From contig WBUH01000014.1 of assembly GCA_008933805.1 (NCBI GenBank), positions 53,226 through 117,225 of the forward strand: a DNA stretch of 64,000 nt, in the 5' to 3' direction. The stretch's first letter is position 1. Each line of letters starts with the position of its first letter. A program made the translations under genes and the position numbers. Of the stretch, positions 35,267 through 44,860 are shown piece by piece. The DNA is from Bacteroidota bacterium. Its GTDB lineage: Bacteria; Bacteroidota; Bacteroidia; UBA8524. The notes under the pieces are model-generated. The model was not told where the DNA came from, did no database searches, and worked only from the letters and a program-made list of their open reading frames with translations.

Positions 35267-35660
35267 TATAATTAGTGTTGTTGACGACGACAGAATACAA
35301 CAGTATGCGATGACGAAAACCATCGAATCGACCAGAAGGATTAAAAAAGTACTGGTGTTTTCTGACGGTGAGGAGGCATACGAACATTTGAGTAAGAACA
35401 TTGCGCTTGCCGATGAATTACCCGATGTAATTTTTCTGGATTTAAATATGCCTTACATGGATGGCTGGGAATTTTTAGATGAGTTTGCCAACCTTAAACC
35501 CAGGCTTCCCAAAAAAATCATCATTTACGTTGTAAGCTCTTCGGTATCAGAAATGGATATGAACCGCGCCAAGGAAATATCAGACGTTACGGATTACATT
35601 GTGAAGCCGATAACGATGGGTAGGTTTGATGCGATACTTAGTAGTATAGAGAACTTGTAA
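35256..35660 (+). CDS. single-domain response regulator (CheY-like)
   Basis: 134 residues, only a receiver domain. Acidic pocket VVDDDRIQQYAM, phospho-acceptor Asp in VIFLDLNMPYMDGWEFL near residue 60, then YVVSSSVSEMD (Ser at the T/S switch position) and DYIVKPITMGRF (conserved Lys). There is no output domain, so it acts through protein contacts or in a phosphorelay. The start overlaps the kinase's last 11 bases in another frame, implying coupled translation and a cognate pair. Confidence 0.93.
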   Translation: MKPNIISVVDDDRIQQYAMTKTIESTRRIKKVLVFSDGEEAYEHLSKNIALADELPDVIFLDLNMPYMDGWEFLDEFANLKPRLPKKIIIYVVSSSVSEMDMNRAKEISDVTDYIVKPITMGRFDAILSSIENL

Positions 35661-35729
35661 CGAGCCTAACACACCAATCCGAACAACGGGTTTAAAAAAA
35701 TACCCTATCTTGCAGCCCAAATAGCCGCT

Positions 35730-36470
35730 ATGCAAGCCCGTATTTTAAGCCAACTACAACACAAAACCCAAAAAGGGGTGAAACAACTGGCCGTGCTGAT
35801 AGACCCTGATTTTGAGCAGGGGCTTGCCAAAACCATTGATATTTGCAACCGCACACAAGTAGATTACATTTTTGTGGGCGGCAGCTTGGTAACCGAAGGC
35901 AATACCGGACGTTGTGTGGCCGCCATTAAGCAGCACACCGATATACCCGTATTATTGTTTCCCGGCAGCACCATGCAATTAACCGAGCAGGCCGATGCGC
36001 TGTTGTTACTTTCGCTGATATCAGGCCGTAACCCCGATTTACTAATCGGCAAACACGTTGAAAGCGCTCCGTTTATTAAGCAATCAGGTCTTGAGGTAAT
36101 ACCCACAGGCTATATGCTGATTGACGGCGGAAAAATCACCAGCGTACAATACATAAGCAACACCATCCCCATTCCTGCCGATAAACCCGATATTGCTATG
36201 GCAACCGCACTTGCAGGGGAATTATTAGGCTTGAAGTTGATATACATGGATGCAGGCAGTGGTGCCGCAACCCCGATTAGCGAAGAAATAATCAGCAGGG
36301 TTAAGAAAACCGTAAACCTGCCTATAATAGTTGGCGGGGGCATACGCAGCAGCAAGCAAGCCGTAGCCGCTTGGAATGCCGGAGCCGATGTAGTAGTGAT
36401 AGGCAATGCGGTAGAGAAAGACAAAACCCTGATTGAAGAACTTTCAGAAGCCGCTGCTGAGTGGCAATAA
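35730..36470 (+). CDS. geranylgeranylglyceryl phosphate synthase family (PcrB/GGGPS)
   Basis: 246 residues, a TIM barrel that joins glycerol-1-phosphate to a polyprenyl diphosphate through an ether bond. Signatures: QLAVLIDPDFEQGLAKTI, DYIFVGGSLVTEGNTG, PVLLFPGSTMQLTEQADALL, LSLISGRNPDLLIGKH, VIPTGYMLIDGG, YMDAGSGAATPISEEII, PIIVGGGIRSSKQAVAAWNA. This is the archaeal-type group II family, widespread in Bacteroidota. The prenyl length (C20 or longer) and the fate of the product in bacteria are unsettled. It shares an operon with a GT4 glycosyltransferase, whose GTG overlaps this stop by about 10 bp. Confidence 0.92.
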   Translation: MQARILSQLQHKTQKGVKQLAVLIDPDFEQGLAKTIDICNRTQVDYIFVGGSLVTEGNTGRCVAAIKQHTDIPVLLFPGSTMQLTEQADALLLLSLISGRNPDLLIGKHVESAPFIKQSGLEVIPTGYMLIDGGKITSVQYISNTIPIPADKPDIAMATALAGELLGLKLIYMDAGSGAATPISEEIISRVKKTVNLPIIVGGGIRSSKQAVAAWNAGADVVVIGNAVEKDKTLIEELSEAAAEWQ

Positions 36471-37633
36471 ACACAAGCAACGTGGTAATAGCCATCAATA
36501 CACGGTTTCTTTTAAAAAACAAGCTGGAAGGGATAGGCCGTTTTACCTACGAAACCGTTAAACTGCTTGTAAAACAACATCCTGAACATACTTTTATTTT
36601 CATTTTCGATAGGAAGTACGACCCTGAATTTGTGTTTGCCAAAAACATAATTCCGGTAGTTATCCCCCCGCCTGCAAGGCACCCTGTTTTGTGGTACTTG
36701 TGGTTTGAGTGGAGCATCCCCCTCGTACTTAAAAAATACAAACCCGATGTATTTTTATCGCCCGATGGATATTTAAGCCTGCGCACCCGCGTACCTCAAA
36801 TACCTGTAATGCACGATTTGGCCTTTATTCACCGCCCTGATGATATAGGTAAGTTGGTTCGCAACTATTACAACCATTACTTCCCCAAGTTTGCCAAAAA
36901 AGCAGCCCGCATAGCCACAGTTTCAGAATATTCGAAACAAGACATTGCCAAACAATACGGCATAACCCCCGAAAAAATTGATGCGGTGTACAACGGAGTC
37001 AGTAACAAGTTTTTTCCGTTAAGCGAGGAACAAAAAATCCAAGTACGCCAAAAAACAACGGGCGGCAAACCCTATTTTGTGTTTGTAGGCGCGTTGCAGC
37101 CCCGCAAAAATATCAGCAATTTGCTAAAGGCGTTTGATGCGTTTAAGCAAACCGATACCCCAAACACCCAGTTGGTAATAGTAGGACGCAAGGCATGGCA
37201 AACCGAGGAAATGGACACGGTTTTTGAGGCCATGAAGTTTAAGAACGACGTGGTTTTTACCGGCCGCCTTAGCGATGAAGACCTGTCTGCTACCATTGCC
37301 GCCGGCATTAGCATGGTGTATGTAGCCTTTTTTGAAGGGTTTGGCTTACCCATTACCGAGGCGTTTAAATGCCACGTGCCGGTTATCACCTCAAACACAT
37401 CTTCAATGCCTGAAGTAGCAGGGGATGCAGGGTTGTTGGTCGACCCTTTTTCTGTGCAAAGTATAGCCGATGCCTTGCAGCAAATGGCAAGCAACGCCGA
37501 ATTACGGCACAACCTCACCCAAAAAGCGATTGAGCGCAGCGAGGTGTTTACTTGGGAAAAAACCGCTACTTTGCTGTGGCAAAGCATTGAACAAGTAGTA
37601 AACAATGGCACTAAAACTAAGCTTGCAAACTGA
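36461..37633 (+). CDS. family 4 (GT-B) glycosyltransferase
   Basis: 390 residues from GTG 36461; a second in-frame GTG at 36482 is also possible. N-terminal Rossmann domain (VVIAINTRFLLKNKLEGIGR, VFLSPDGYLSLRTRVPQIPV, MHDLAFIHRPDDIG). C-terminal donor domain with FVFVGALQPRKNISNLLKAF and the retaining E-x7-E motif FFEGFGLPITEAFKCHVPVI. Cytoplasmic, nucleotide-sugar dependent. It overlaps the GGGPS gene upstream and rnhB downstream (29 bp), so expression is coupled. A glycolipid role is plausible but unproven. Confidence 0.88.
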   Translation: MAINTSNVVIAINTRFLLKNKLEGIGRFTYETVKLLVKQHPEHTFIFIFDRKYDPEFVFAKNIIPVVIPPPARHPVLWYLWFEWSIPLVLKKYKPDVFLSPDGYLSLRTRVPQIPVMHDLAFIHRPDDIGKLVRNYYNHYFPKFAKKAARIATVSEYSKQDIAKQYGITPEKIDAVYNGVSNKFFPLSEEQKIQVRQKTTGGKPYFVFVGALQPRKNISNLLKAFDAFKQTDTPNTQLVIVGRKAWQTEEMDTVFEAMKFKNDVVFTGRLSDEDLSATIAAGISMVYVAFFEGFGLPITEAFKCHVPVITSNTSSMPEVAGDAGLLVDPFSVQSIADALQQMASNAELRHNLTQKAIERSEVFTWEKTATLLWQSIEQVVNNGTKTKLAN

Positions 37634-38204
37634 GGTACCCGAAGCGGGTTGCGACGAGGCAGGGCGCGGATGCCTTGCAGGTCCGGTGTATGCGGCAGCC
37701 GTTATTCTTCCGCCAAAGTTTAAAAACAAATTACTGACCGACTCTAAACAACTTACCGAAGCACAGCGCGATAGCCTGCGCCCTATTATTGAGCAAGAGG
37801 CACTGGCTTGGGCAGTGGGCATTTGCAGTGTTGAAGAGATTGACGAAATAAATATCCTTAACGCCTCTATAAAGGCCATGCACAAAGCATTGGCGCAACT
37901 AACGCCCCAACCGGGTATGATTGCGGTTGATGGTAACCGTTTTAAAAGCTATCAGAACATTCCCCACCAAACAGTAATTAAAGGCGACGGTTTGTACATG
38001 AACATTGCGGCGGCATCCATATTGGCTAAAACCCACCGCGACGAGTGCATGGTGAAACTTGCTGCCGAATATCCTGAGTTTAACTGGGCACAGAACAAAG
38101 GCTATGCAACCCTTGCCCACCGCAAGCTGCTTATTGCCAACGGCCCTACTCCCCACCACCGCAAGAGTTTTAAGCTAAAAGAAGCCCAACTCAGTATTTT
38201 TTAG
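37605..38204 (+). CDS. rnhB: ribonuclease HII
   Basis: 199 residues, typical length. It cleaves the RNA strand of RNA-DNA hybrids and starts removal of misincorporated ribonucleotides. Type 2 RNase H signature: EAGCDEAGRGCLAGPVYAAA (D, E and the GRG loop) near residue 11. A third catalytic Asp lies in GMIAVDGNRFKS near residue 106, followed by KGDGLYMNIAAASILAKTHR. The ATG start lies within the last 29 bases of the GT4 gene. A final helix-rich tail ends KLKEAQLSIF. Confidence 0.95.
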   Translation: MALKLSLQTEVPEAGCDEAGRGCLAGPVYAAAVILPPKFKNKLLTDSKQLTEAQRDSLRPIIEQEALAWAVGICSVEEIDEINILNASIKAMHKALAQLTPQPGMIAVDGNRFKSYQNIPHQTVIKGDGLYMNIAAASILAKTHRDECMVKLAAEYPEFNWAQNKGYATLAHRKLLIANGPTPHHRKSFKLKEAQLSIF

Positions 38205-38279
38205 GGCAGGGGTGTGTGGATGAATTGTGCATTCAGCAACTTAGCATAGCTGCTATATTTGAAAAATAACCTCTTTTAA

Positions 38280-39185
38280 ATGAAACTGTTTTCAAAAATT
38301 ATACTGGCAATTACGTTGCTGTTTTTTGTTAGCACTGCTAATGCACAACGCGAGAAATCATCTAACAAAAAGCAAAAAGACTCAAAAAATGATACTTGGC
38401 TGTGGGAAATAAGCGGCAACGGGCTGAAGCAAAAAAGCTATTTGTACGGCACCATGCACATGATGTGCGCGGATGATTTTACAATAAGCGATAGCTTGAG
38501 GGCAAAGATGAACAAAAGCGAACAGTTGGTGCTTGAGGTAGTGGATGCCGATAACCCGATGAATGTGATGGTACTGATGCAGGCAATGGCCATGAAAGGC
38601 AAGACCCTGCAAGACTTTTACACCGAAGCGGAGTACAATGAGTTGAACAACTTTTTTGTAGATAGTTTGGGAACCGACATTGAGCAACTGTCGTCGTTTA
38701 GCCCTTTTTTCTCAATTATTGCCATGATGCCATTGCAATTAGGCTGTATGGATATTAAATCGTACGAAACCGAACTTACGCAACTGGCACGCAGCAACAA
38801 CAAAGAAGTAAAAGAGTTGGAAACCATCCAGTTTCAGGTGAGTTTATTTGATACAATACCCTATGCGATACAAGCCAAAGAACTGCTACGTTCGGTACGT
38901 GAATGGACGAAAGAAAAGCAGTTGTTTGGCGAAATGGTATCAATTTACAAAAACAAAGAGATGGACAAGGTAATGATATTTGCCCGCAGTAATTTTGGTG
39001 CATTGACAGAATACTGGGACATATTTCTTAAAAACCGCAACGAAAACTGGATACCTAAAATAAAAGCAATGACCGCCGAAAAAAGCACTTTGTTTGCTGT
39101 GGGAGCTGCCCACCTTGCCGGTGATTACGGAGTGATAAACCTGTTGCGCAAAGCAGGGTACACGGTAAATCCGGTGAAGGATTAA
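38280..39185 (+). CDS. exported TraB/GumN-family protein
   Basis: 301 residues. Signal peptide (IILAITLLFFVSTANA, Gln next), then a charged Lys/Ser linker and the TraB/GumN (Tiki-like) fold: LWEISGNGLKQKSYLYGTMH near residue 40 with the GT-x-H element, LVLEVVDADNPMNVM, and a C-terminal LFAVGAAHLAGDYGVINLLR (the G-AAHL-G-GV signature). Eukaryotic relatives are metalloproteases; bacterial function is uncertain. TATATTTG at 38254-38261 may be its -7 element. Its stop overlaps the stop of the convergent lipoprotein gene by 3-4 bp. Confidence 0.88.
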   Translation: MKLFSKIILAITLLFFVSTANAQREKSSNKKQKDSKNDTWLWEISGNGLKQKSYLYGTMHMMCADDFTISDSLRAKMNKSEQLVLEVVDADNPMNVMVLMQAMAMKGKTLQDFYTEAEYNELNNFFVDSLGTDIEQLSSFSPFFSIIAMMPLQLGCMDIKSYETELTQLARSNNKEVKELETIQFQVSLFDTIPYAIQAKELLRSVREWTKEKQLFGEMVSIYKNKEMDKVMIFARSNFGALTEYWDIFLKNRNENWIPKIKAMTAEKSTLFAVGAAHLAGDYGVINLLRKAGYTVNPVKD

Positions 39186-40087
39186 TTATTTTTTTGCCAA
39201 AGAGCAAGGTATTGTGGTTTTACAATACTTTTCAGGCTTTTGTAGGGAATGATTATATCGGCAATATACCCTGATGGGAATGAGGGGCTATGACCATAAT
39301 AATCATTTTTTGTCTTTAGCCCTGTTATTGTAGGTATTAGATAAAATGTTCTGTACCAATCATTGGTGATAAAGTGCTCCAGTTTAACTCTATAAAACAT
39401 ATCAAAAACTATGCAGGGATATATTGTATCAGTGCATCCGGCCATAGTAAAAAAAGTATCACAGTTTATATCTGTGTCCAGCCCTTTCAAAATCATATCA
39501 TAGTAGCGGTTCGTCACGCTTGAATCCTTATCATAAATAAAAATTTCAGGTTGCGGCACTTCTCTTATTTTACCATTAGCCGATTTTATAAAGTGTTTAT
39601 AGCTGCCTTGGTTATAAGGCTGCATGCCGCCTAAGTTGCCTCTTCCGAAATGCTCAATAGTAACCCATTTGTTGGTTACAAAATGCGGAATAACATCAAA
39701 TTGAAACTCATAACCTTCTTCGGTTAACTTGGTTGTGTCAAGGTCCATTTCCCTTACATAATTCACAACCATTTTGTTGATTTTGGCATTTAGTTGTTTG
39801 TCCCAAGCCTTATCGCCTGTATTAAATGCTATTTGAGTATAGGTTATGTTAGATTTTCCCACCCGTATTTCAGTTTTGGTATAGAGGGTTTTATATAAAT
39901 CTATTTCATCGTTCCAAACAGGAGTATCCGCAAGAAATCTAAGGCTGTCGTATAAACGGCTACACTTGTCTTCTTTACTATCTACATTTTCAGCAATGGG
40001 TACGCTATCTGCAACCCGCGTTCTATCTGCTTGCTTTTGTTTGCAGCCAAACAAAATCAGCGGAATCAGGAGGGTAATAAACCGCAT
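39182..40087 (-). CDS. lipoprotein of unknown function
   Basis: 301 residues from ATG 40087. A longer frame starts at ATG 40108, but MRFITLLIPLILFGC gives a proper lipoprotein signal with lipobox Cys. The mature part has strands such as KSNITYTQIAFNTGDKAWDK, WVTIEHFGRGNLGGMQPYNQ and GYIADIIIPYKSL. The ordering (an N-terminal amphipathic domain, then a region following the lack of a propeller) loosely recalls DUF3298/DUF4163-type proteins, but I would not assign that. Probably periplasmic. It converges on the TraB/GumN gene and is divergent from metK. Confidence 0.7.
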   Translation of the reverse strand: MRFITLLIPLILFGCKQKQADRTRVADSVPIAENVDSKEDKCSRLYDSLRFLADTPVWNDEIDLYKTLYTKTEIRVGKSNITYTQIAFNTGDKAWDKQLNAKINKMVVNYVREMDLDTTKLTEEGYEFQFDVIPHFVTNKWVTIEHFGRGNLGGMQPYNQGSYKHFIKSANGKIREVPQPEIFIYDKDSSVTNRYYDMILKGLDTDINCDTFFTMAGCTDTIYPCIVFDMFYRVKLEHFITNDWYRTFYLIPTITGLKTKNDYYGHSPSFPSGYIADIIIPYKSLKSIVKPQYLALWQKNN

Positions 40088-40215
40088 TTTATCTATAACG
40101 AGTTGCATTTAGAAACATATATGCGGTGCAAAATATATTTCATTTTTAAGGTATCACCACCTTATGTTTAAAATCCTTATTTTCGCGCCTTTAAAAATTT
40201 AACTGAAAGAATACT

Positions 40216-41490
40216 ATGCCATACCTGTTCACCTCTGAATCAGTGTCTGAAGGGCACCCCGACAAAGTAGCCGACCAAATTTCGGACGCACTTATAGATA
40301 ACTTCCTTGCTTTTGACCCTAACAGTAAGGTTGCTTGCGAAACTCTTGTTACTACTGGACAGGTGGTACTTGCCGGTGAGGTAAAAACCAACACTTACTT
40401 AGACGTGCAAAAAATCGCCCGTTCGGTAATTGCTAAAATCGGTTATACCAAAAGCGAGTACATGTTTGAGGCTAACAGCTGCGGCGTGTTGAGTGCTATA
40501 CACGACCAAAGTGATGATATTAACCGTGGTGTTGACCGTGCTGCTTCGCAAGATTTTGAAGCCCGTGCAAATGCACAAGGTGCAGGCGACCAAGGTATGA
40601 TGTTTGGTTACGCAACCCGCGAAACTGAAAACTATATGCCTTTGGCGTTGGATTTGGCTCACAAATTATTGATTGAATTGGCTGCGCTGCGCCGCGAGAA
40701 CAAAGATATTACCTACTTGCGCCCTGATGCAAAAAGCCAGGTAACTATTGAATACAGCGACGATAATGTTCCTACCCGTATAGATGCTATTGTAATCAGC
40801 ACACAACACGATGAGTTTGGTACTGACGAAGAGATGGCTAAAAAGATATACGATGATATGGTGAACATCCTTATCCCGCGTGTAAAAGCTTCTTTGAAGC
40901 CTGAATTGCAAGCGTTGTTTACCGGAAATATTACTTACCACATTAACCCAACCGGTAAGTTTGTAATTGGCGGTCCTCACGGAGATACAGGTCTTACAGG
41001 CCGTAAAATCATCGTAGATACTTACGGTGGTAAAGGTGCTCACGGTGGTGGTGCATTTAGCGGTAAAGATCCTTCAAAAGTTGACCGTAGTGCTGCTTAC
41101 GCTACCCGTCACATTGCTAAGAACTTGGTTGCTGCAGGTGTTTGCGACGAAGTTTTGGTACAGGTTTCTTATGCTATTGGTGTTGCTAAACCTTGCGGTT
41201 TGTACATTAACACTTACGGAACTTCAAAAGTGAACATGGGTGATGGCGAATTGGCTCGCAAAGTGGAGCAAATCTTCGACCTACGTCCTTATGCTATTGA
41301 ACAACGTTTGAAATTGCGTACTCCTATTTACAGCGAAAGTGCTGCATACGGACACATGGGCCGCAAAAACGAAGTGGTAACCAAAACATTCTACACACCT
41401 GATGGTGCCAAAAAAGAATTGGAAGTGGAATTGTTTACTTGGGAAAAACTTGACTACGTAGATAAAGTTAAAGCCGCTTTCGGTCTTTAA
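40216..41490 (+). CDS. metK: S-adenosylmethionine synthetase
   Basis: 424 residues, longer than the roughly 384 of E. coli but usual for Bacteroidota. It makes SAM from methionine and ATP. Signatures: [20 protein letters not shown] (GHPDK) at the N-terminus, [16 protein letters not shown] near residue 122, [20 protein letters not shown] and [19 protein letters not shown] near residues 255-295. The codon usage shifts to T-ending, highly-expressed-type codons along the gene. The 107-bp divergent spacer holds an AAGGTATCACCACCTT dyad at 40148-40163 and TATTTTCG at 40178-40185, a possible -7 element. I found no SAM-riboswitch architecture. Confidence 0.97.
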   Translation: MPYLFTSESVSEGHPDKVADQISDALIDNFLAFDPNSKVACETLVTTGQVVLAGEVKTNTYLDVQKIARSVIAKIGYTKSEYMFEANSCGVLSAIHDQSDDINRGVDRAASQDFEARANAQGAGDQGMMFGYATRETENYMPLALDLAHKLLIELAALRRENKDITYLRPDAKSQVTIEYSDDNVPTRIDAIVISTQHDEFGTDEEMAKKIYDDMVNILIPRVKASLKPELQALFTGNITYHINPTGKFVIGGPHGDTGLTGRKIIVDTYGGKGAHGGGAFSGKDPSKVDRSAAYATRHIAKNLVAAGVCDEVLVQVSYAIGVAKPCGLYINTYGTSKVNMGDGELARKVEQIFDLRPYAIEQRLKLRTPIYSESAAYGHMGRKNEVVTKTFYTPDGAKKELEVELFTWEKLDYVDKVKAAFGL

Positions 41491-41497
41491 TAATTAG

Positions 41498-41567
41498 CGT
41501 CATGCTGAACTTGTTTCAGTACCTCATTGTAATACCTATGAGATCCCGAAACAAGTTCGGGATGACG
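41498..41567. repeat. inverted-repeat intergenic element, copy 3
   Basis: It starts CGTCATGCTGAACTTGTTTC and ends GAAACAAGTTCGGGATGACG. The two ends pair into one long imperfect hairpin of about 24 bp per arm. It has the same family sequence as 5398-5478 and 5622-5703 but the opposite orientation and a shorter loop. It lies directly after metK, in a convergent junction with the barrel-protein gene. Confidence 0.85.
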
Positions 41568-41581
41568 ATACAAATAATTAT

Positions 41582-41607
41582 AAACCCTGCCCTACAAGGC
41601 GGGGTTT
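41582..41607 (+). terminator. hairpin terminator downstream of metK
   Basis: Arms AAACCCTGCC (41582-41591) and GGCGGGGTTT (41598-41607), ten pairs with one wobble and a six-base loop. T-rich ATTGTTTTA follows. It lies about 90 bp after the metK stop and beyond the inverted-repeat element. A partial CTTTGCGGCTTAGAGCCTTAGCG repeat fragment follows at about 41648 and has no visible function. Confidence 0.7.
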
Positions 41608-41697
41608 ATTGTTTTATGAGATTTAGTGTGAAGGACGCAAAAACCACTTTGCGGCTTAGAGCCTTAGCGGCAGCATATTAGACAGTTAAAATTTTAA

Positions 41698-42867
41698 CTA
41701 ATCCCTTTTCAAATTAGGGTCAACTTCAAAGTTTATGACGCTGCTGTTGGTCATATCCGATTTAAGGTTCAGCACCTCGCGGTATTCTCCGTCGTAGTAA
41801 ATCACTTCATACGTATTGGGAGGTATACGGCCTAAGTTAAGCGCATGAATTACCAGTTCATTGGTTCCTGTGGCATTTAGCTCCACCTCATAGCAACGTT
41901 CATTCTTGTCCAAAGAAACAGTGCGAGCCAAAATCAAACCATTAAGCTCCAAAGTCACACTATCCCCGTCAATGGTTTGGTCGTCACGTACACACAGGTG
42001 TATTTTAGTATTCTGTACCTTCTTTTGTACCGGTGGTTTTTTGGTGCGGTAAATAATACTGCCCAAAGGGTCGGGCGTAACTTTATACTCTACTTCTTTT
42101 GGTTTTCTTTCCTTCACCTTAAAAGTACCCGAAGCAAAAAACCATTTTATGTTCAACCTGAAGTGCGAACCGTTTGAGAGGATTTTTAACCCTTTTACGT
42201 AATCCAAAGCGTAGTAGCGGTGATCGATTACGTTTGTAAACCCTTGATGATACTCAACCCCGTAGGTAAAAGGGCCTTTAGAATGCAGGTATGCAATCTC
42301 AGTGCCCACAAACAGCGTAGGATAAACAACGGGGTGTTTTTTAATCTCAATTACCTCAAACGTAAGTTTAGGCACTGATGTAGCCCGATTAATAGCCCCA
42401 CCCGCATTCACACGCCATTTCCAATAGTTACCCATTCGGGAGGTATAGGTATAAAACAGCGGGATGTTTAGGTTGCGGTACATCACGATAAAATCATCGC
42501 TTTGGTCGCTGTGTATACGGTAACCGCGCGCGCCAATCTCAAACCCGGTGCTTACGGAGTGCTGGCGGTTGAGTGATAACTCAAAAAACAGGGAGTAATT
42601 AAACTTACGGGCAAAATTTTGCAACGGGGTATATTGTGGGTTGGGTCTGCCCCATAAAAACGAAAACAGCGGGTATAAATAATGTGTTCCGGTAATGTTG
42701 GGTGTGGCAGCAACAGTGCCTCCGCCTTCAAAAGTGGCTCCGGTACTTACCGTTGGGCTCATCGAAAAATAAAAGCGATAGGGCAACAACCGATGCTGTG
42801 CCTGCAAGCCTGAATAAGCCGCCAGCAGCAAACAAATTATTGCAATATTTCGCGCCACATTTTGCAT
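41698..42867 (-). CDS. outer-membrane beta-barrel protein with a DGD-type C-terminal module
   Basis: 389 residues from ATG 42867; a TTG 18 bases upstream is rejected because it precedes the signal peptide. Signal peptide IAIICLLLAAYSGLQA, Gln next. Residues about 20-250 look like an outer-membrane barrel (YSLFFELSLNRQHSVSTGFE; FTYGVEYHQGFTNVIDHRYY). Residues about 290-389 form a separate module with DDQTIDGDSVTLELNGLILA and ALNLGRIPPNTYEVIYYDG, a DGD-NG/NLG-PPNT pattern I know from many Bacteroidota envelope proteins but cannot name. It is probably a surface-stability or binding protein. It is a single gene. Confidence 0.72.
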   Translation of the reverse strand: MQNVARNIAIICLLLAAYSGLQAQHRLLPYRFYFSMSPTVSTGATFEGGGTVAATPNITGTHYLYPLFSFLWGRPNPQYTPLQNFARKFNYSLFFELSLNRQHSVSTGFEIGARGYRIHSDQSDDFIVMYRNLNIPLFYTYTSRMGNYWKWRVNAGGAINRATSVPKLTFEVIEIKKHPVVYPTLFVGTEIAYLHSKGPFTYGVEYHQGFTNVIDHRYYALDYVKGLKILSNGSHFRLNIKWFFASGTFKVKERKPKEVEYKVTPDPLGSIIYRTKKPPVQKKVQNTKIHLCVRDDQTIDGDSVTLELNGLILARTVSLDKNERCYEVELNATGTNELVIHALNLGRIPPNTYEVIYYDGEYREVLNLKSDMTNSSVINFEVDPNLKRD

Positions 42868-42943
42868 AATATATTCGTAACGCAAAATAGCTAAAAAAGG
42901 TTGTAGGTTTTTAGCTTCAGACCAACGACTACTTTTCTTCTAC

Positions 42944-44767
42944 TTAGTTCACCCCAAGTTTTTGCAGTTCGTACAATTCGCGGTACAAACCTTCGCGGTT
43001 CAATAGCTCGTTATGGGTGCCTGTTTGCACAATACGCCCCTTTTGTATTACCACAATTTTATCAGCGGTTTGTATGGTGCTAAGTCGGTGGGCAATAACA
43101 ACGCTGGTGCGGTTTTTCATCAAGTTATTCAATGCCTCCTGCACCAACTTTTCGCTGGTAGTATCAAGGGCACTGGTGGCCTCATCAAGAATTAGAATAT
43201 CAGGGTTTTTAAGTACCGCACGGGCAATGGCTATGCGCTGACGCTGACCGCCGCTTAGTTTGCTGCCTCGCTCGCCGATATTGGTTTGATAGCCGCGTTC
43301 CAAATCCACAATAAACTCATGCGCATTGGCTACACGGGCTGCATTTTCAATATCCTCGGCAGTAACATCGTAATTGCCAAACGCAATATTGTTATACACG
43401 GTATCATTAAACAGGATAGACTCTTGGGTAACCACACCCATTGACCCGCGAAGCGAAGCAATCTTGTAATCCCTGATATCCGTCCCATCGATGGTGATAC
43501 TTCCGTTTGTTACATCGTAGAAACGGGGCAGCAAATCAGCCAAGGTACTTTTACCGCCGCCGGAGGGCCCAACTAAAGCTATCATTTCGCCTTTTTTAAT
43601 TTCCAGCGAAATATCACTCAAAACAGGCTCTTTGTCGTATGCAAACGACACGTTGTTATAAATAATTGAGGTATTAAATCCGCCAACGGTTTTGGCATCT
43701 TTTTTCTCTGTAATCTTCTCGTCCAAAGTAAAAATCTCTTCCAAGCGGCCTTTGGCAGCCAGTCCTTTTTGAATGCTGTAAAAGGCAGATGAAAACGATT
43801 TTGAAGGAGCTATAAGCATACCAAACAGCACAATGTAGAATATAAACGCCGAGCCGTCCAGTCCCATGTCTTTGTTAAGAACAAAACTGCCCCCGATAAA
43901 CAGGATAATGGCGGCAATGGTAATACCCATTGTTTCGGTAAGGGGTGATGCAATATCACTACGACGTGCAATACCGATGGATATACGGTTAAGTAGTTGG
44001 CTTTGCTTTAAAAAACGGCGAAGGAAAAACGGTTCGCGGGTAAATGCCTTTATAATGCGCATTCCGCCCAGTGTTTCCTCAAAATTACTGATTAACTCGC
44101 CCAGTTTGTTTTGTTGGCGGGTGGTTTGGGCTTTTACTGCCTTGCCTATTTTAACAATTAATAACGCAGCAAGCGGCAGCATAATAAATACAATAAGCGT
44201 AAGCATCGGGCTTATGTATATAAGCATGATAAGGCTTACCAATATATTAAACGGTTGTTTAAACACCGCATCCAACGAGGCATTCAGATTGGCTTCAATC
44301 ACGGTTACATCACCGCTCATGCGTGAGATTAGGTCACCCTTACGTTCGTCTGAAAAATGGGAGAGGGGCAAACGAAGTACTTTCTTATACAAACGGTCGC
44401 GCAAATCGCGCACAGTGTTTTGGCGAAACGAAATAAGGTTTACCAATGCCAGATACACACATACGTTTTTAAGAATGGTAAACACTACAATTACCACGCA
44501 GATATAAATTAGCGCTTCCTTAGGGTTTCCTTGTACAATACGGGCTATTTCATACATCAAAGTAGCTTTTACGCTACCAAAATCGCTTCCGGCTTGTGGT
44601 TCTATTAATGCGGTGGTTTCGGGTTTAAAGATGATGTCCAAAAAGGGCATCACGCTGGCAAGCGAGAACAGCCCGAAGACAATGCCCAGCAGGTTGAAGA
44701 AAATATTAAGATAGGCAAAACGTTTGTAGGCCTTGCCGTACTTAAGCAGTTCAAAAAAGTTTTTCAT
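42944..44767 (-). CDS. ABC exporter, fused permease and ATPase (MsbA-like)
   Basis: 607 residues, a half-transporter acting as a homodimer. Residues 1-330 contain six membrane helices of the type I exporter fold (LNIFFNLLGIVFGLFSLASV; LILFIGGSFVLNKDMG). Residues 360-607 are the ATPase: Walker A VGPSGGGKSTLADLLPRFYD, Q-loop VTQESILFNDTV, signature KLSGGQRQRIAIARAVLKNP, Walker B DILILDEATSALD, H-loop VIAHRLST. The overall pattern is closest to MsbA-like lipid flippases. The substrate is not provable from sequence. ATG start, no operon partner within 90 bp. Confidence 0.9.
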   Translation of the reverse strand: MKNFFELLKYGKAYKRFAYLNIFFNLLGIVFGLFSLASVMPFLDIIFKPETTALIEPQAGSDFGSVKATLMYEIARIVQGNPKEALIYICVVIVVFTILKNVCVYLALVNLISFRQNTVRDLRDRLYKKVLRLPLSHFSDERKGDLISRMSGDVTVIEANLNASLDAVFKQPFNILVSLIMLIYISPMLTLIVFIMLPLAALLIVKIGKAVKAQTTRQQNKLGELISNFEETLGGMRIIKAFTREPFFLRRFLKQSQLLNRISIGIARRSDIASPLTETMGITIAAIILFIGGSFVLNKDMGLDGSAFIFYIVLFGMLIAPSKSFSSAFYSIQKGLAAKGRLEEIFTLDEKITEKKDAKTVGGFNTSIIYNNVSFAYDKEPVLSDISLEIKKGEMIALVGPSGGGKSTLADLLPRFYDVTNGSITIDGTDIRDYKIASLRGSMGVVTQESILFNDTVYNNIAFGNYDVTAEDIENAARVANAHEFIVDLERGYQTNIGERGSKLSGGQRQRIAIARAVLKNPDILILDEATSALDTTSEKLVQEALNNLMKNRTSVVIAHRLSTIQTADKIVVIQKGRIVQTGTHNELLNREGLYRELYELQKLGVN

Positions 44768-44860
44768 TAAAGGGTGCGTAAGCTATGCTACGCTTTGCAA
44801 ATATAATGCTAAGCAGCAGGTTTGCCATGTTGGCAGTTGTACAGCCGTTAGGCAGTAGTA

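Noticed and set aside
40109..40215. SAM riboswitch upstream of metK
   Set aside because: The 107-bp spacer has only one short dyad and lacks the multi-stem or pseudoknot pattern of known SAM riboswitch classes.
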